NCBI GenBank assembly: GCA_918797485.1
Contig: CAKKNE010000002.1
Span: forward strand, 834,501-898,500
From: Pelagomonas calceolata
Taxonomy: Eukaryota; Sar; Pelagophyceae; Pelagomonadales; Pelagomonadaceae
Direction of reading: 5' to 3'
Length of the DNA stretch: 64,000 nt
The translations under genes and the position numbers were made by a program. Below the pieces are notes generated by a model, which was not told the origin of the DNA, searched no databases, and worked only from the letters and a program-made list of their open reading frames with translations. The number at the start of each line of letters is the position of its first letter. Position 1 is the stretch's first letter. Positions 18,353 through 26,817 of this stretch are shown in pieces.

Positions 18353-18928
18353 ATGCGTTGCCTCACAGTCCTGCTCGCAGCGTCGACGGCGTCGGCGCTG
18401 CAGCCGCATGCGCTCAAAAAACCTTGGAGAGCGCTTGGCAAGGCTGTCGCACCAGCACTCTTGGGCGTTGGCTGCCTCAGCAGCATTGCGGCACCGCCGG
18501 CGAACGCGGCGGACAAGCGCCAGATCGCGTCGATCACCGCTTCTGGTTTGGTCTTCAAGGACAAGCTCATCGTGGACGCCTTCGCCGATCCTAAAGTCGA
18601 GGGCGTCACGCTCTACGTGTCGGACTTCGAGCGGCCCGTCGTGGAACGCGTCCAGAAGGACTTCTTCTCGGACCCGTCGCAGAGTGGCCTCGCGTGCTCG
18701 CGCCGCGCGGCGCCGCTCAAAGTCGGCAACGTCGACACGAGCGCCGAGGGCGAAGACGTCGTCAGCGAAGCCAAGTCGCTGCTGTTCAAGACGCTGCGCG
18801 TCAAGCGCATCGTCGACAAGGAGGCGAACGCCCTCGTGTACGTGTCTTACTCGACGCGTATCAACAAAGACGATGACTCCAACAAGGCGCGCTTCGCGTC
18901 GTCGCTGTGCACCGTCTCCATGGACTAG
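18353..18928 (+). CDS. CreA family protein, predicted thylakoid lumen
   Basis: This 191-residue protein matches bacterial CreA throughout: the DKLIVDAFADPKVEGVTLYVSDFER segment, GLACSRRAAPL, then SLLFKTLRVKRIVDKEANALVYVSYSTR. CreA is a small conserved periplasmic protein of unknown biochemistry. The ATG at 18353 gives a leader with three parts. The first is a signal peptide ending ASALQP, the second a basic stretch, and the third a hydrophobic segment ending APPANAADK with an AxA cleavage site. That is the layout of a protein imported across the plastid membranes and on into the thylakoid lumen. Origin from the cyanobacterial endosymbiont is likely but was not tested. Confidence 0.88.
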   Translation: MRCLTVLLAASTASALQPHALKKPWRALGKAVAPALLGVGCLSSIAAPPANAADKRQIASITASGLVFKDKLIVDAFADPKVEGVTLYVSDFERPVVERVQKDFFSDPSQSGLACSRRAAPLKVGNVDTSAEGEDVVSEAKSLLFKTLRVKRIVDKEANALVYVSYSTRINKDDDSNKARFASSLCTVSMD

Positions 18929-18966
18929 AATAATGTGATAACCGAGAGAATATTTTTTACAGAACC

Positions 18967-19614
18967 CTACGCCGACTCCGCCGGCGCCGGCTCCGGCGCG
19001 GGCGCCGGCGCAGATGCAGGCGCCGACGCGTGCTTGCCCATGAACTCGGCCATCCACTCGTCGGACGCGCCGAGCGAGCCGTAGAGCGACGGCGCGGGCC
19101 CGCGGAAGAAGACGAGCCGCGTGGCCGCGCCCGACGACGCCTGGATCGCGCCGAGGCACGCGTCGAAGTCCGCGCCCTTGACGGTGGTCCCGGCCACGGC
19201 CACGAGCTGGTCGCCCGCCTTTAGTGAGGCGTCGGCCTCGGCCGCGCCGCCCTCGGCCAGGGAGGCGACAAAAACGCCACCAGTCCCCGGGTCGTTCTCC
19301 TCGAAGACGATCCCCATCGGCTTCGGGAGGTCCACAAACACATAGTTCGACTCGTCCATGGAGTCCACGAAGTCGTCGGGCACGGCGAAGGCCTCGGCCT
19401 GGCCCTGGCTCTCGTCGCTGCGCACGTCGATGCCGAGCCACCGGTCGAACGGCGTCACGCGGTCCTCGTCGAGGATCGTCGTTTCCTGGCTGAACGCCTC
19501 CTTGACGCCGTCAAAGATGCCATGTCGTACCGTGAGCGGTGCAGCGGTCTGGCTCGGGGGCGCGACGAGGGCGGCCGCGCCGACGGCCGTCAGGGAGAGC
19601 GTCTTAAAGCCCAT
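18967..19614 (-). CDS. Plastid-type PDZ domain protein
   Basis: Starting at the ATG at 19614 gives 215 residues with a short hydrophobic leader (MGFKTLSLTAVGAAALVAPP) of the secretory/plastid type. The PDZ domain spans about residues 95-175: PKPMGIVFEENDPGTGGVFVAS (carboxylate-loop strand), EADASLKAGDQLVAVAGTTV (GDxL motif) and TRLVFFRG. A Pro/Ala-repeat tail follows. There is no protease domain, so it is probably a scaffold or a membrane-peripheral adaptor. An upstream in-frame ATG at 19689 would add 25 residues without a signal. The convergent CreA stop is 38 bp away. Confidence 0.8.
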   Translation of the reverse strand: MGFKTLSLTAVGAAALVAPPSQTAAPLTVRHGIFDGVKEAFSQETTILDEDRVTPFDRWLGIDVRSDESQGQAEAFAVPDDFVDSMDESNYVFVDLPKPMGIVFEENDPGTGGVFVASLAEGGAAEADASLKAGDQLVAVAGTTVKGADFDACLGAIQASSGAATRLVFFRGPAPSLYGSLGASDEWMAEFMGKHASAPASAPAPAPEPAPAESA

Positions 19615-19990
19615 GGTTCGCGCGCGTTGGCTGTTGCGCTGGACGAGGCAACGCTTTCGCACGTCTGGAACGTATGGAACGAGTTGCACCCGCGTCGACA
19701 GCGATTAGGGCGGTCTACGGGCCCGAGACGTCGCATCAACAAAAGCCACGCAATTTGGGTGCGGGTCTGCGATCGACGATTCCTCTTAAAACTCGTCGTG
19801 ACGGGTTCTGATTCGTCTCATGACGAAGGATAGGTACGTAAAAGCATCATTTTGCACCCTTAATTAATTCTTTGATTTGACTGGCTGCCCCAGGCCAACG
19901 AATGCAAATGCGCGGCGAGAACGCCGCGAATGTGGCAACCTGTAATGGTTCACCACCACTAACAATGCCGAAATCCACCACGGACCCGGC
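19615..19990. promoter_or_regulatory. Divergent spacer of the PDZ and mucin-like genes
   Basis: No gene, repeat or palindromic motif was seen in these 376 bp. They must contain two promoters. The 3' half is less GC-rich than its surroundings. Confidence 0.3.
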
Positions 19991-22105
19991 ATGAGAGCGC
20001 TGGGGCCGCGCGCCGCCTTGCTGCTGCTGCTCGCAGCCAGGTCGGCCGCACGCCGCTTGGACGACGGCGACTGCCACGACGTCTTCGGCAACTGCGCCGC
20101 CTACGTCGCCGCGGGCCACACGTGTGAAGCGAGCTTCTGTGAAGGCTGCGACTGGGCCGGGCAATGCGACGCGTACTGTGGTGTCTGTGGGGGCGAGTGT
20201 AGAGACACCTACGACCACTGCCAGGCGTTCATTTCTACATCAGAGGAAAGTTGTTCGGACTTGTTTTGTGAGGACTGCTCATTTAGCGGCTACTGCGACG
20301 CGTCGTGCGGCCTGTGCTACGTGCCGCCGTCGGCGGCGCCGACGCCGCAGCCCTCGGCCGTACCGTCGTCAAGGCCTTCCTTGAGACCGACGCGGGTCCC
20401 GACGACGGCGCCACCGACGTCGTCCATGCCTTCGGACCGGCCGAGTGTTTCGCCGACGACCGCGGCGCCGTCGTCGAAGCCGTCTTCACTACCTACGTTT
20501 GCGCCGACCGCACGACCGTCACCTGCGCCATCTCCACGCCCATCAGCGACGCCTTCGGTGCGGCCTACACTAACACCGTCGCGCGCGCCTTCCACGAGCC
20601 CGACGCTGCGGCCCACATTTGAGCCTTCATCAAAGCCAACGGCGACGCCGTCGACGGCTGCGCCCTCGCCGCGGCCCACGCCGGCCCCGTCGCCGGCCCC
20701 TTCGCCGTCGCCTTCATCGATGCCGACGACGCCCGCGCCCTCGTCGGAACCCACGGCTGCGCCAACGCCGCGGCCCACGACGCCGGCGCCGACGGCAGAG
20801 CCGGGCCACCCGACGGCGGCGCCCGTCCCGCGGCCGTCTCCCGGACCGTCCGCGGCGCCGACGCGGAGCCCCTCGCGACGGCCGACCCTCGTCCCCGTGC
20901 CCGTGCCGACGGCCGTGCCGTCGCCGGGACCGAGTGCCGCTCCGACTCTTGGGCCGACGCGAGGACCGAGCCCTCGGCCGACGACGCTCCGGCCGACGCC
21001 GCACCCGACGCCAGCGGCGGGCGATCCCACGGCGGCGCCGGTCGTCGCGCCGTCGCGGCCGCCGACCTCGCCGGAAGCGACGCACGCGCCGAGCCCGGGA
21101 CCGACGCAAACGCCGTCGCCCGGTCCGAGCCGCTCGCCGTCGCGCCAGCCGAGCGCCGCGCCGACGACGCCGGCGCCGTCGCGGCGCCCGACGCCGGCGC
21201 CGACGGCGCGGCCCGGCGACCCCACGGCCGCGCCCGCGCCGCTGCCGACGCTGACGCCGACGCCGCGCCCGTCGACCGTCGTGCCGACGCTCCTGCCTTC
21301 GGCCGCGCCCACTACGGAGCCCACGGCCGAGCCCACGGCCGAGCCGACCGCGGAGCCCACTTCGAAGCCGACAAGCGAACCGTCGGCCGCGCCCGCGCCC
21401 GCGCCGACGCTCGCGCCGACGACGCGGCCTCCGACCGTCGCGCCGGGCCGCCCGACGGCGCCTCCCGCCGCGAGTCCGACGGCGGCGCCCACGACGCTGC
21501 CGACCGCGCTTCCGACGGCCGAGCCGACGTCGGAGCCCACTCCTGAGCCGACGACTGAGCCGCCGACTGCGGAGCCTGCGGCCGAGCCCACGGCCGAGCC
21601 GACGACCGAGCGGCCTACGGCTGGGCCTTCGAGCGAGCCCACGGCCGAGCCAACGACCGAGCGGCCTACGCCTGCGCCCACGACGCCGCGGCCGACCACT
21701 GGCGAGCCGACGGCGCAACCGACGACGGCACAGCCGACGACCGGCGCGCCGACGACGGCCCGAGACGAACAAAACTCCTACGTCGCCGACAACAAGGAAG
21801 GGCCCCCGACGGCCGAGGAGGCGCGGGCCGGCGCCGGCGCGACGCTCGCCGCCGGGTCGTCGCTGCTCGTCGTCGTCGCGGTCGGCGCCGCCGCGGTCGT
21901 CCAGAAGCGCGACGACGTCAAGAGGAGGTGGGAGCGCGCGTCCTTCGGCTGGCTGCCGAGCCACGCGTGGTACGCGCACGCGGAGCCCGTCGACTTCCCC
22001 GGCGACGCGCGGCGCTGGTTCGCGTACGCGGAGCCGGCCACGCCGCTGGCGCGGGCGCGGCCGCTGGGCGTCGAGGCGGCGCCGTTGCTCACTACCGACG
22101 TGTAA
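19991..22105 (+). CDS. Mucin-like membrane protein with two ShKT-like Cys modules
   Basis: This 704-residue type I membrane protein has a signal peptide at residues 1-22 (ALLLLLAARSAA). Two tandem eight-Cys modules follow at about 27-67 and 69-108; each has CHD/CRD, FC-x2-C and a CG-x-C end, resembling the small ShKT fold found in many secreted proteins. About 500 residues of Pro-Thr repeats (PTAEPT, APTPRPT units) come next, a likely heavily O-glycosylated stalk. One membrane helix lies near 613-636 (SSLLVVVAVGAAAVV), followed by a basic stop-transfer and a 60-residue cytoplasmic tail. It is likely a cell-surface or theca protein. The long antisense frames here are products of the GC-rich repeat. 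Confidence 0.85.
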   Translation: MRALGPRAALLLLLAARSAARRLDDGDCHDVFGNCAAYVAAGHTCEASFCEGCDWAGQCDAYCGVCGGECRDTYDHCQAFISTSEESCSDLFCEDCSFSGYCDASCGLCYVPPSAAPTPQPSAVPSSRPSLRPTRVPTTAPPTSSMPSDRPSVSPTTAAPSSKPSSLPTFAPTARPSPAPSPRPSATPSVRPTLTPSRAPSTSPTLRPTFEPSSKPTATPSTAAPSPRPTPAPSPAPSPSPSSMPTTPAPSSEPTAAPTPRPTTPAPTAEPGHPTAAPVPRPSPGPSAAPTRSPSRRPTLVPVPVPTAVPSPGPSAAPTLGPTRGPSPRPTTLRPTPHPTPAAGDPTAAPVVAPSRPPTSPEATHAPSPGPTQTPSPGPSRSPSRQPSAAPTTPAPSRRPTPAPTARPGDPTAAPAPLPTLTPTPRPSTVVPTLLPSAAPTTEPTAEPTAEPTAEPTSKPTSEPSAAPAPAPTLAPTTRPPTVAPGRPTAPPAASPTAAPTTLPTALPTAEPTSEPTPEPTTEPPTAEPAAEPTAEPTTERPTAGPSSEPTAEPTTERPTPAPTTPRPTTGEPTAQPTTAQPTTGAPTTARDEQNSYVADNKEGPPTAEEARAGAGATLAAGSSLLVVVAVGAAAVVQKRDDVKRRWERASFGWLPSHAWYAHAEPVDFPGDARRWFAYAEPATPLARARPLGVEAAPLLTTDV

Positions 22106-22483
22106 TGTTGTTGTTTGCTGTGTCTCCTGTTCGTTCCTGGGGGTCGCGGCGATGGCGTGTTCGTGGTCTTTTCTGTTATGGTGCTAGGACTAGTGGGCGG
22201 AGTCCCTGCCCAAGGCGGGGGGGAGACGCCGTCCGCGTCGCCGAATCATCGGCGGCGGGCGCGGGCCGCGTTTTTCATAACAGCATACCTCCTTCTAAGC
22301 AGAACCGCCTCGGCACTGAACTAGCGAGCGTAAAGACACTAGCGGCGTCTCCGAGTCGCCGTCGCAGTTGTGCTGAGGCTGTTCACGTACCACACAGCTG
22401 ATACCGCCTAGACTATACGCCATCGCCGCGTCATATCACAGAGATCATACCCAGCCACCAGCGACGACGCAGCATAAAACGCC
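22106..22483. other. 3' region of the mucin-like gene and promoter of prohibitin 2
   Basis: The first 60 bp hold a GCGGCGATGGCGTG string like the introner core without element ends. The rest is the prohibitin upstream region with a GCTAG motif at 22321. No gene was seen. Confidence 0.4.
22321..22343 (+). promoter_or_regulatory. GCTAG palindromic promoter motif, copy 4
   Basis: The copy reads CTAGCGAGCG, TAAAGAC, ACTAGC. It lies 141 bp upstream of the prohibitin ATG between same-strand genes, so it can be assigned to prohibitin. Confidence 0.7.
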
Positions 22484-23461
22484 ATGCGTGCCGCCACCTC
22501 AATCGCACGGAGCGCCCGGCGCGCCAGCCGCCGCTCGCTCGCGACGATGCGCGACCGCTTGAACGATTTGGGCAACCAGTTGCCGGGGGGGTTGCCGCAG
22601 GGCGGCCCGCCGTCGGGGTTAATCGGCGCCGTCGCCGGCGTGAGCGCGGTTGGGTACGTCGGGTATAACTCGGTCTTCACGGTCGAGGGCGGCCAGCGCG
22701 CGGTGTTATGGAGTAGGGTCCAGGGCGTCAAGCCTGCCGTGTATGGGGAGGGCATGCACCCGCGCATTCCGCTCATCGAGTACCCGGTTCACTTTGACGT
22801 CCGCACAAGACCTAGAAATGTCCAGTCGCTGACGGGGTCCAAAGATCTCCAGATGGTCAACGTTACTTTGAGAGTCTTGTTCTACCCGAACAAGCAGGAA
22901 TTGCCCTGGATCTACACGATGCTCGGCCACGATTACGACGACAGAGTATTGCCTTCGATCGTCAACGAGGTCACGAAGGCCGTCGTCGCGCGCTACAACG
23001 CGTCTGAATTATTGACGAAGCGCGAGGCGGTCTCGAACGAGATCAGATACGCTTTGACGAAACGCGCCGCGGATTTCAGAATTGTCCTCGACGACTTCGC
23101 CCTAACTCATCTGAGCTTCTCGAACGAGTACACGGCGGCCGTCGAGGCGAAGCAGGTCGCCCAGCAGGAGGCCGAGCGCGCGCGCTACGTCGTGGAGAAG
23201 GCCATCCAGGAGAAGAAGAGCATCATTGTGAAGGCCGAGGGCGAGGCCGAAAGTGCCAGACTGGTCGGCAAGGCCATCCAGGACAACCCGGGCTTCGTGA
23301 AGCTGCGCAAGATCGACACGGCGAAGGAGATCGCGACGACGGTGGCGCGGAACCAGGGCAAGGTCTACCTGAACTCGGACTCGCTCCTCATCAATGTCTT
23401 GGGAGAGAAGAACCTCGCCGACGACGAGACGAAAAAGGGGCGCGGCGGGTGGGGGCGCTGA
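22484..23461 (+). CDS. PHB2: Prohibitin 2
   Basis: This 325-residue protein is the PHB2-type subunit of the ring complex in the mitochondrial inner membrane. An Arg-rich amphipathic leader (RAATSIARSARRASRRSLA) comes first. A hydrophobic anchor follows near residues 45-65 (LIGAVAGVSAVGYVGY). The SPFH domain carries GQRAVLWSRVQGVKPAVYGEGMH, PRNVQSLTGSKDLQMVN, and LPSIVNEVTKAVVARYNASEL. The C-terminal coiled coil has AVEAKQVAQQEAERARYVVEKA. ITxR and the PHB2-specific ASELLTKRE pattern separate it from PHB1. The length is close to the usual 300-310 with a slightly longer leader. It has no introns. Confidence 0.95.
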   Translation: MRAATSIARSARRASRRSLATMRDRLNDLGNQLPGGLPQGGPPSGLIGAVAGVSAVGYVGYNSVFTVEGGQRAVLWSRVQGVKPAVYGEGMHPRIPLIEYPVHFDVRTRPRNVQSLTGSKDLQMVNVTLRVLFYPNKQELPWIYTMLGHDYDDRVLPSIVNEVTKAVVARYNASELLTKREAVSNEIRYALTKRAADFRIVLDDFALTHLSFSNEYTAAVEAKQVAQQEAERARYVVEKAIQEKKSIIVKAEGEAESARLVGKAIQDNPGFVKLRKIDTAKEIATTVARNQGKVYLNSDSLLINVLGEKNLADDETKKGRGGWGR

Positions 23462-23497
23462 TCTTTCGCTGGTGGTGTAACTTGGAATACTAGTGTT

Positions 23498-23528
23498 GCG
23501 TCGACGGCGTTGGACGCCTCGTCGACGC
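23498..23528. terminator. Convergent-spacer hairpin
   Basis: The arms GCGTCGACG and CGTCGACGC pair around an inner GGCGT/ACGCC stem with a TGG loop. It lies between the convergent stops of prohibitin 2 (23461) and uS15 (23593). It resembles the hairpin core of the introners. A role in 3' end formation is a guess. Confidence 0.4.
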
Positions 23529-23592
23529 GGAACTAAAGCGGTATAATATTACACGTTGAGAAAGCGGGGTTTGACGCGCGGAGCACCAACAT

Positions 23593-24216
23593 CTACTTCT
23601 TCATCTTTTTGTTCGCCGCGATGGTGTACTGGCGGTACTTCTCGGCGCGGTCCGGCATGGCGCTCTTGAAGCGGAAGCGGATGCCCAGGTCGTTCGTCAG
23701 CTTCTCGGCCTTGGCCGCGTCCCGCGAGTGGAGGTAGTTGATCAGGCGTCGCCGTTTGCTGACGAGCGCGAGGAGGCCCCGCCGCGAGGCGTGGTCCTTG
23801 GGGTTCGAGATCACGTGGTCCGTGATGTGCTTGATGCGCGCCGTGAAGAGCGCGATCTGGACCTCGGACGAGCCGCAGTCGGTGTCGTGGCGCGCGTGCG
23901 CCGCCTTGGCCGCGGCGCGCTCCTCGACGCAGATCTCGCGCGGCGTCACCGACCACTCCTTGATCTCGCCGACGTCGGCGCCCTCTAAATCGAAACCCGC
24001 AAGTAGGTCTTCGTCCCCGCTTTCCTCGGTGTCCCAGGCGGCGTCGTCGACGAGCGCATCCTCGAACTCGGCTCCCAGACCCTCGGTGTCCTCGAGCGAC
24101 GATGTCCCCCGCTCGACAACAGAAAACAATTGCGCGGCGCGCGGCGCCCGCGGGGGTGCGATGGTGGGCACCAGCGCCAGCGCCGGGAGGGCTAAAATAG
24201 CGAGGCGCAGCGGCAT
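23593..24216 (-). CDS. Organellar (plastid-type) ribosomal protein uS15
   Basis: The C-terminal 95 residues are a complete bacterial-type uS15: DTDCGSSEVQIALFTARIKHITDHV, then KDHASRRGLLALVSKRRRLINYL, then YRQYTIAANKKM. It binds 16S rRNA in the small-subunit platform. The N-terminal 110 residues begin with a signal (MPLRLAILALPALALVPT) and a basic stretch, then a long acidic segment, consistent with a plastid presequence plus extension. Mitochondrial location cannot be excluded. In many red-lineage plastids some small-subunit proteins have moved to the nucleus, and this looks like such a case. Confidence 0.88.
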   Translation of the reverse strand: MPLRLAILALPALALVPTIAPPRAPRAAQLFSVVERGTSSLEDTEGLGAEFEDALVDDAAWDTEESGDEDLLAGFDLEGADVGEIKEWSVTPREICVEERAAAKAAHARHDTDCGSSEVQIALFTARIKHITDHVISNPKDHASRRGLLALVSKRRRLINYLHSRDAAKAEKLTNDLGIRFRFKSAMPDRAEKYRQYTIAANKKMKK

Positions 24217-24660
24217 TATTGGCCGATGTCGCTGAAGAGCGCTGACTTCAGGTAGTCGCCGGCGAGGCGATATGTCTCCACACCAGCGCGTGAGCTGGTG
24301 AGGGTATAAGCAAAAGGTGTATAGAGTGCGTCGGTTGCACCGCGCGGGCCGCCGGGGCCTAGCAGCAGTGCAATTTGTGACGCTGTGTGTCTCTGGACCG
24401 CAACTTGGCGCTCAGGCTAGTAGGCCGGGTCGAGCACCCGTCTTTTTAACGCTCCCTGGAGAGGCTCCTGGACAGGTAGGCCGCCCAGGCATCGGCCAAA
24501 AACGGTGCCTCCGGGCCTGCCGGGTGCAGCAGCGCCGCCACCCCAATTGCTGGGGCCTCACGCCGAGCGGAGCTCCTCTGAGACGCACGAGGCAAACGCC
24601 GAGACCACCCGTACCCACACCGAACCGGTGAAGGAGCGCTGCCCGCCAGGGAAGGGCAGC
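24217..24660. promoter_or_regulatory. Divergent spacer of uS15 and the hypothetical gene
   Basis: These 444 bp hold no supported gene. GGCTAGTAGG at 24415-24424 equals the partial motif at 2841-2850. Confidence 0.3.
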
Positions 24661-25725
24661 ATGGCCACACTCACCCCAACCTCCCCAGCAGACAGCTTCA
24701 TCGTGTCCGACAGCGGCGACGACGAGAGCGTAGCCTCAGACAGCGGTGACGACGACAGCGTCTGGGCCCTGGACCTCGACGACGACGAAGCCGCCGCCGA
24801 TACGCCGGTCGCGTCGCCGGTAGGCCCCAACGTGACCGTCGGCCGCGTCTGCGCTCGGGCCGCCGCGGCGCGGGCGCGCGCCCTCGACCGCGCGCGGGCC
24901 ATGGCAAGAGCCGACGCGTACCTGGACCTGAACGGCGAGGCTAGACAAGCGCACGCGGCGAGACAGCTCCGCCTCGACCACTTGCGGCGCGAGTGCGCGG
25001 CGCTGCGGCTGTCGGCGGCGCTCGTGCTGGCGAGCGCGCCCGACGCCGTCGTGGCGGACGCCGACGAGTTACTAGATCAGGGCTACGCCGCCGACGAGGT
25101 GTTGGCCGTCGTCGCGGCGACGCAGCCCGCCGCCGCCGCGGCCGCGCGGCGGCGCTGGGAGGTCGACGCTGACGACGAGGGCCCGCCCCTCAAGTCGGAG
25201 ATGTCGAACCGGAGCGCGACGATCGCCCGAGGGTTGCTACAACTTTTCTTCGCCGACGGCACGATGGCCGGGCTCGCGCGGTGCGCGGCCGCGTGCGACC
25301 CCACGGAATACGCGCGCGACGCGGCCATTCTGAAGCTCCTCGCGTCGACGCTGGACCTGCCCCTCGAGATCGTGCGGCTCGTCGGCGAGTTCGCCGTGCA
25401 GTCGCCGCTCGCGCGCTTCTCGATGGCGGGCCGCGTCGACGGCGCGGTCCTGGCGCGGCTCCTGCGGCCGCACATCGACGGCGTCGTCGGCAAGCTCAAG
25501 CGCACGAAGCACTTTGGGCGCGTCGTGGCCGTCGCGCGCGGCGCCGCCGTCGCGCTGCCGGCGCCAAAGCCGCGGCCGAAGAAGAAGCCGCTCCCGAAGC
25601 GGCGCTGGAACGCGTCGTCCATCAAACGCGACCCGCGCGGCGTCGCGCGCCACTGCCTCCGCGGCGCGCGCGGCCGACGGTGCTTCTGCGTGGACTGCTG
25701 GAGCGCGACGCAACTTATTAAGTAG
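24661..25725 (+). CDS. Hypothetical protein with acidic N terminus and basic Cys-containing C terminus
   Basis: The ATG at 24661 gives 354 residues; the frame extends upstream only from a GTG. The order is an acidic repeat (SDSGDD twice, residues 15-45), then an Ala/Arg-rich helical region (residues 65-175), then a helical domain with LDLPLEIVRLVGEFAVQSPL that looks like an F-box-type helix pair. The C terminus is basic (KPRPKKKPLPKRRW) and ends with CLRGARGRRCFCVDCW. I do not recognise the family. The nuclear-localisation-like Lys/Arg cluster suggests the nucleus. Its stop is 28 bp from the convergent cupin gene's stop. Confidence 0.65.
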   Translation: MATLTPTSPADSFIVSDSGDDESVASDSGDDDSVWALDLDDDEAAADTPVASPVGPNVTVGRVCARAAAARARALDRARAMARADAYLDLNGEARQAHAARQLRLDHLRRECAALRLSAALVLASAPDAVVADADELLDQGYAADEVLAVVAATQPAAAAAARRRWEVDADDEGPPLKSEMSNRSATIARGLLQLFFADGTMAGLARCAAACDPTEYARDAAILKLLASTLDLPLEIVRLVGEFAVQSPLARFSMAGRVDGAVLARLLRPHIDGVVGKLKRTKHFGRVVAVARGAAVALPAPKPRPKKKPLPKRRWNASSIKRDPRGVARHCLRGARGRRCFCVDCWSATQLIK

Positions 25726-25752
25726 TAGTAGTGATTACTTGCAGGGAGGAAC

Positions 25753-26227
25753 TCAGTCCTTCATCTTGGCCTGGACCTCGGCGCTCGTGTAGGTCGTGTC
25801 CTGCGTGAACTCGACCATGACGGCGTCCTCGTTCATGACGGGGATGTGGCCCGGCGGCACGAGGTAGGTCTCGCCCGCCTGTGCGCAAATCGACCAGTGA
25901 GCAGGCGTCGATGGCGTGCAGTGGCGAAGCCCGCGAAATCTGATTTCCACACGGCCGCCCCACCTTGATGATCTTGATGTTGTCGGGGTCGTCCTTGAAC
26001 TTGATGCCCATGGAGCCGCTCTCGAGGTAGCCGAAGTGCGTCACCGGGCACCACATGACGGGGCCCTCGCCGGCCTTCGAGAGCATCGGGCTGATGGTTT
26101 TCACCCAGTCGAAGCCCTTGGGGATGAAGATGCGCTGCACCTGGCGGCCGTCGGGCAGGTCCTTCTTGAGCCACATCTTGGCGCCGCCGAACCTGCACAA
26201 GAATATCTCGAACCCACGAACGGTCAT
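25753..26227 (-). CDS. Small cupin-domain protein (2 exons)
   Basis: Exons are 26227-25964 and 25878-25753, about 129 residues. Spliced, it reads WCPVTHFGYLESGSMGIKF followed by IIKAGETYLVPPGHIPVMNEDAVMVEF, the two conserved halves of a single cupin barrel (HxxYLxxG...and G-x5-P-x-G-x6). Only some of the usual metal-binding His/Glu positions are clear, so an enzymatic role is not certain. The intron falls exactly between the halves and is an introner. The start at 26227 gives a normal short cupin with no signal peptide. Confidence 0.78.
25879..25953 (-). mobile_element. Introner, short subfamily, in the cupin gene
   Basis: This 75-bp element has ends CTGTGCGCAAATCG and CTGATTTCCACACG and a single core (CGTCGATGGCGTG). 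The intron used is 25963-25879, starting GTGGGG upstream of the element and ending GCACAG. A clear target duplication is no longer visible, so it is probably an older copy. Confidence 0.8.
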
Positions 26228-26683
26228 GATGTCGATGCGGCGCGACGACAGCGCTTGAAATTTTTCTCGATCGCGGCGCCCGCGGACGGTCGTGACGTCG
26301 CGATGCGGCGCGACAGCGGTTGCGCGGTTGAAGTAAGATGCTTACTGCTGCGCGATCGGGAACATTGCGACCGCGAGTATCACTCGTGGGCGCTCCGACT
26401 GCCCAATTCTTCGGCTGACAGCTGGAAACGAGGTTATCTCACGCTGGCGCTGCACTCCTTCGTGGGTGCCCCGAGTGCGGAGCCGCAGGGCTGGCAGACG
26501 ACATCCGGCGAGGCCATTTTTGCTGTGTTTGCGTTTTTGGGGGGTCTGGGCTAAAATGTTCCAGCGCCTGGGTCTGGGCACGGCGGCGCCCAGCATCGCA
26601 GAAGGAAAGGTGGCAAGCCTCGCCCGACGACTCGCACTGATCGTTTTGTTGCAATTTTCGGCAGGAGAGGCCGGCCCCAAACG

Positions 26684-26707
26684 GCTAGTGACTTTACAGA
26701 CGCTAGC
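26684..26707 (-). promoter_or_regulatory. GCTAG palindromic promoter motif, copy 5
   Basis: The copy reads GCTAGTGACTTTAC then AGACGCTAGC. It lies in the 590-bp divergent spacer 26228-26817, 110 bp before the lipase ATG. The remainder of this spacer holds no supported gene. Confidence 0.65.
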
Positions 26708-26817
26708 TCGCTTTCAGGCGCAGCACGAAACCAGGCTCAAAACCCAGTAGCGAGCAAGCCGAGTGCAAGCTGAGCAAGCATTTTGATCACTAATCGAGCA
26801 GCGAAGCCGAGCGAAGC

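Noticed and set aside
18278-19441. 387-residue Arg-rich minus frame spanning CreA and the PDZ gene
   Set aside because: Overlaps two well-supported genes; the composition is that of a GC-rich shadow frame.
20069-20320. ShKT-like modules as a toxin
   Set aside because: The fold is widespread in extracellular proteins; here it sits on a mucin-like membrane stalk, which fits adhesion or wall roles.
20317-21979. Long antisense frames (over 400 residues) opposite the mucin-like gene
   Set aside because: They are low-complexity Gly/Val/Arg translations of the Pro-Thr repeat, with no start context or domain. The sense frame has a signal peptide, Cys modules and a membrane helix.
26190-26227. 29-bp intron between GTTCGTGG and GTTCGGCGG at the start of the cupin gene
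   Set aside because: The octamers are similar, but 29 bp is too short for a spliceosomal intron and the frame is open without it.
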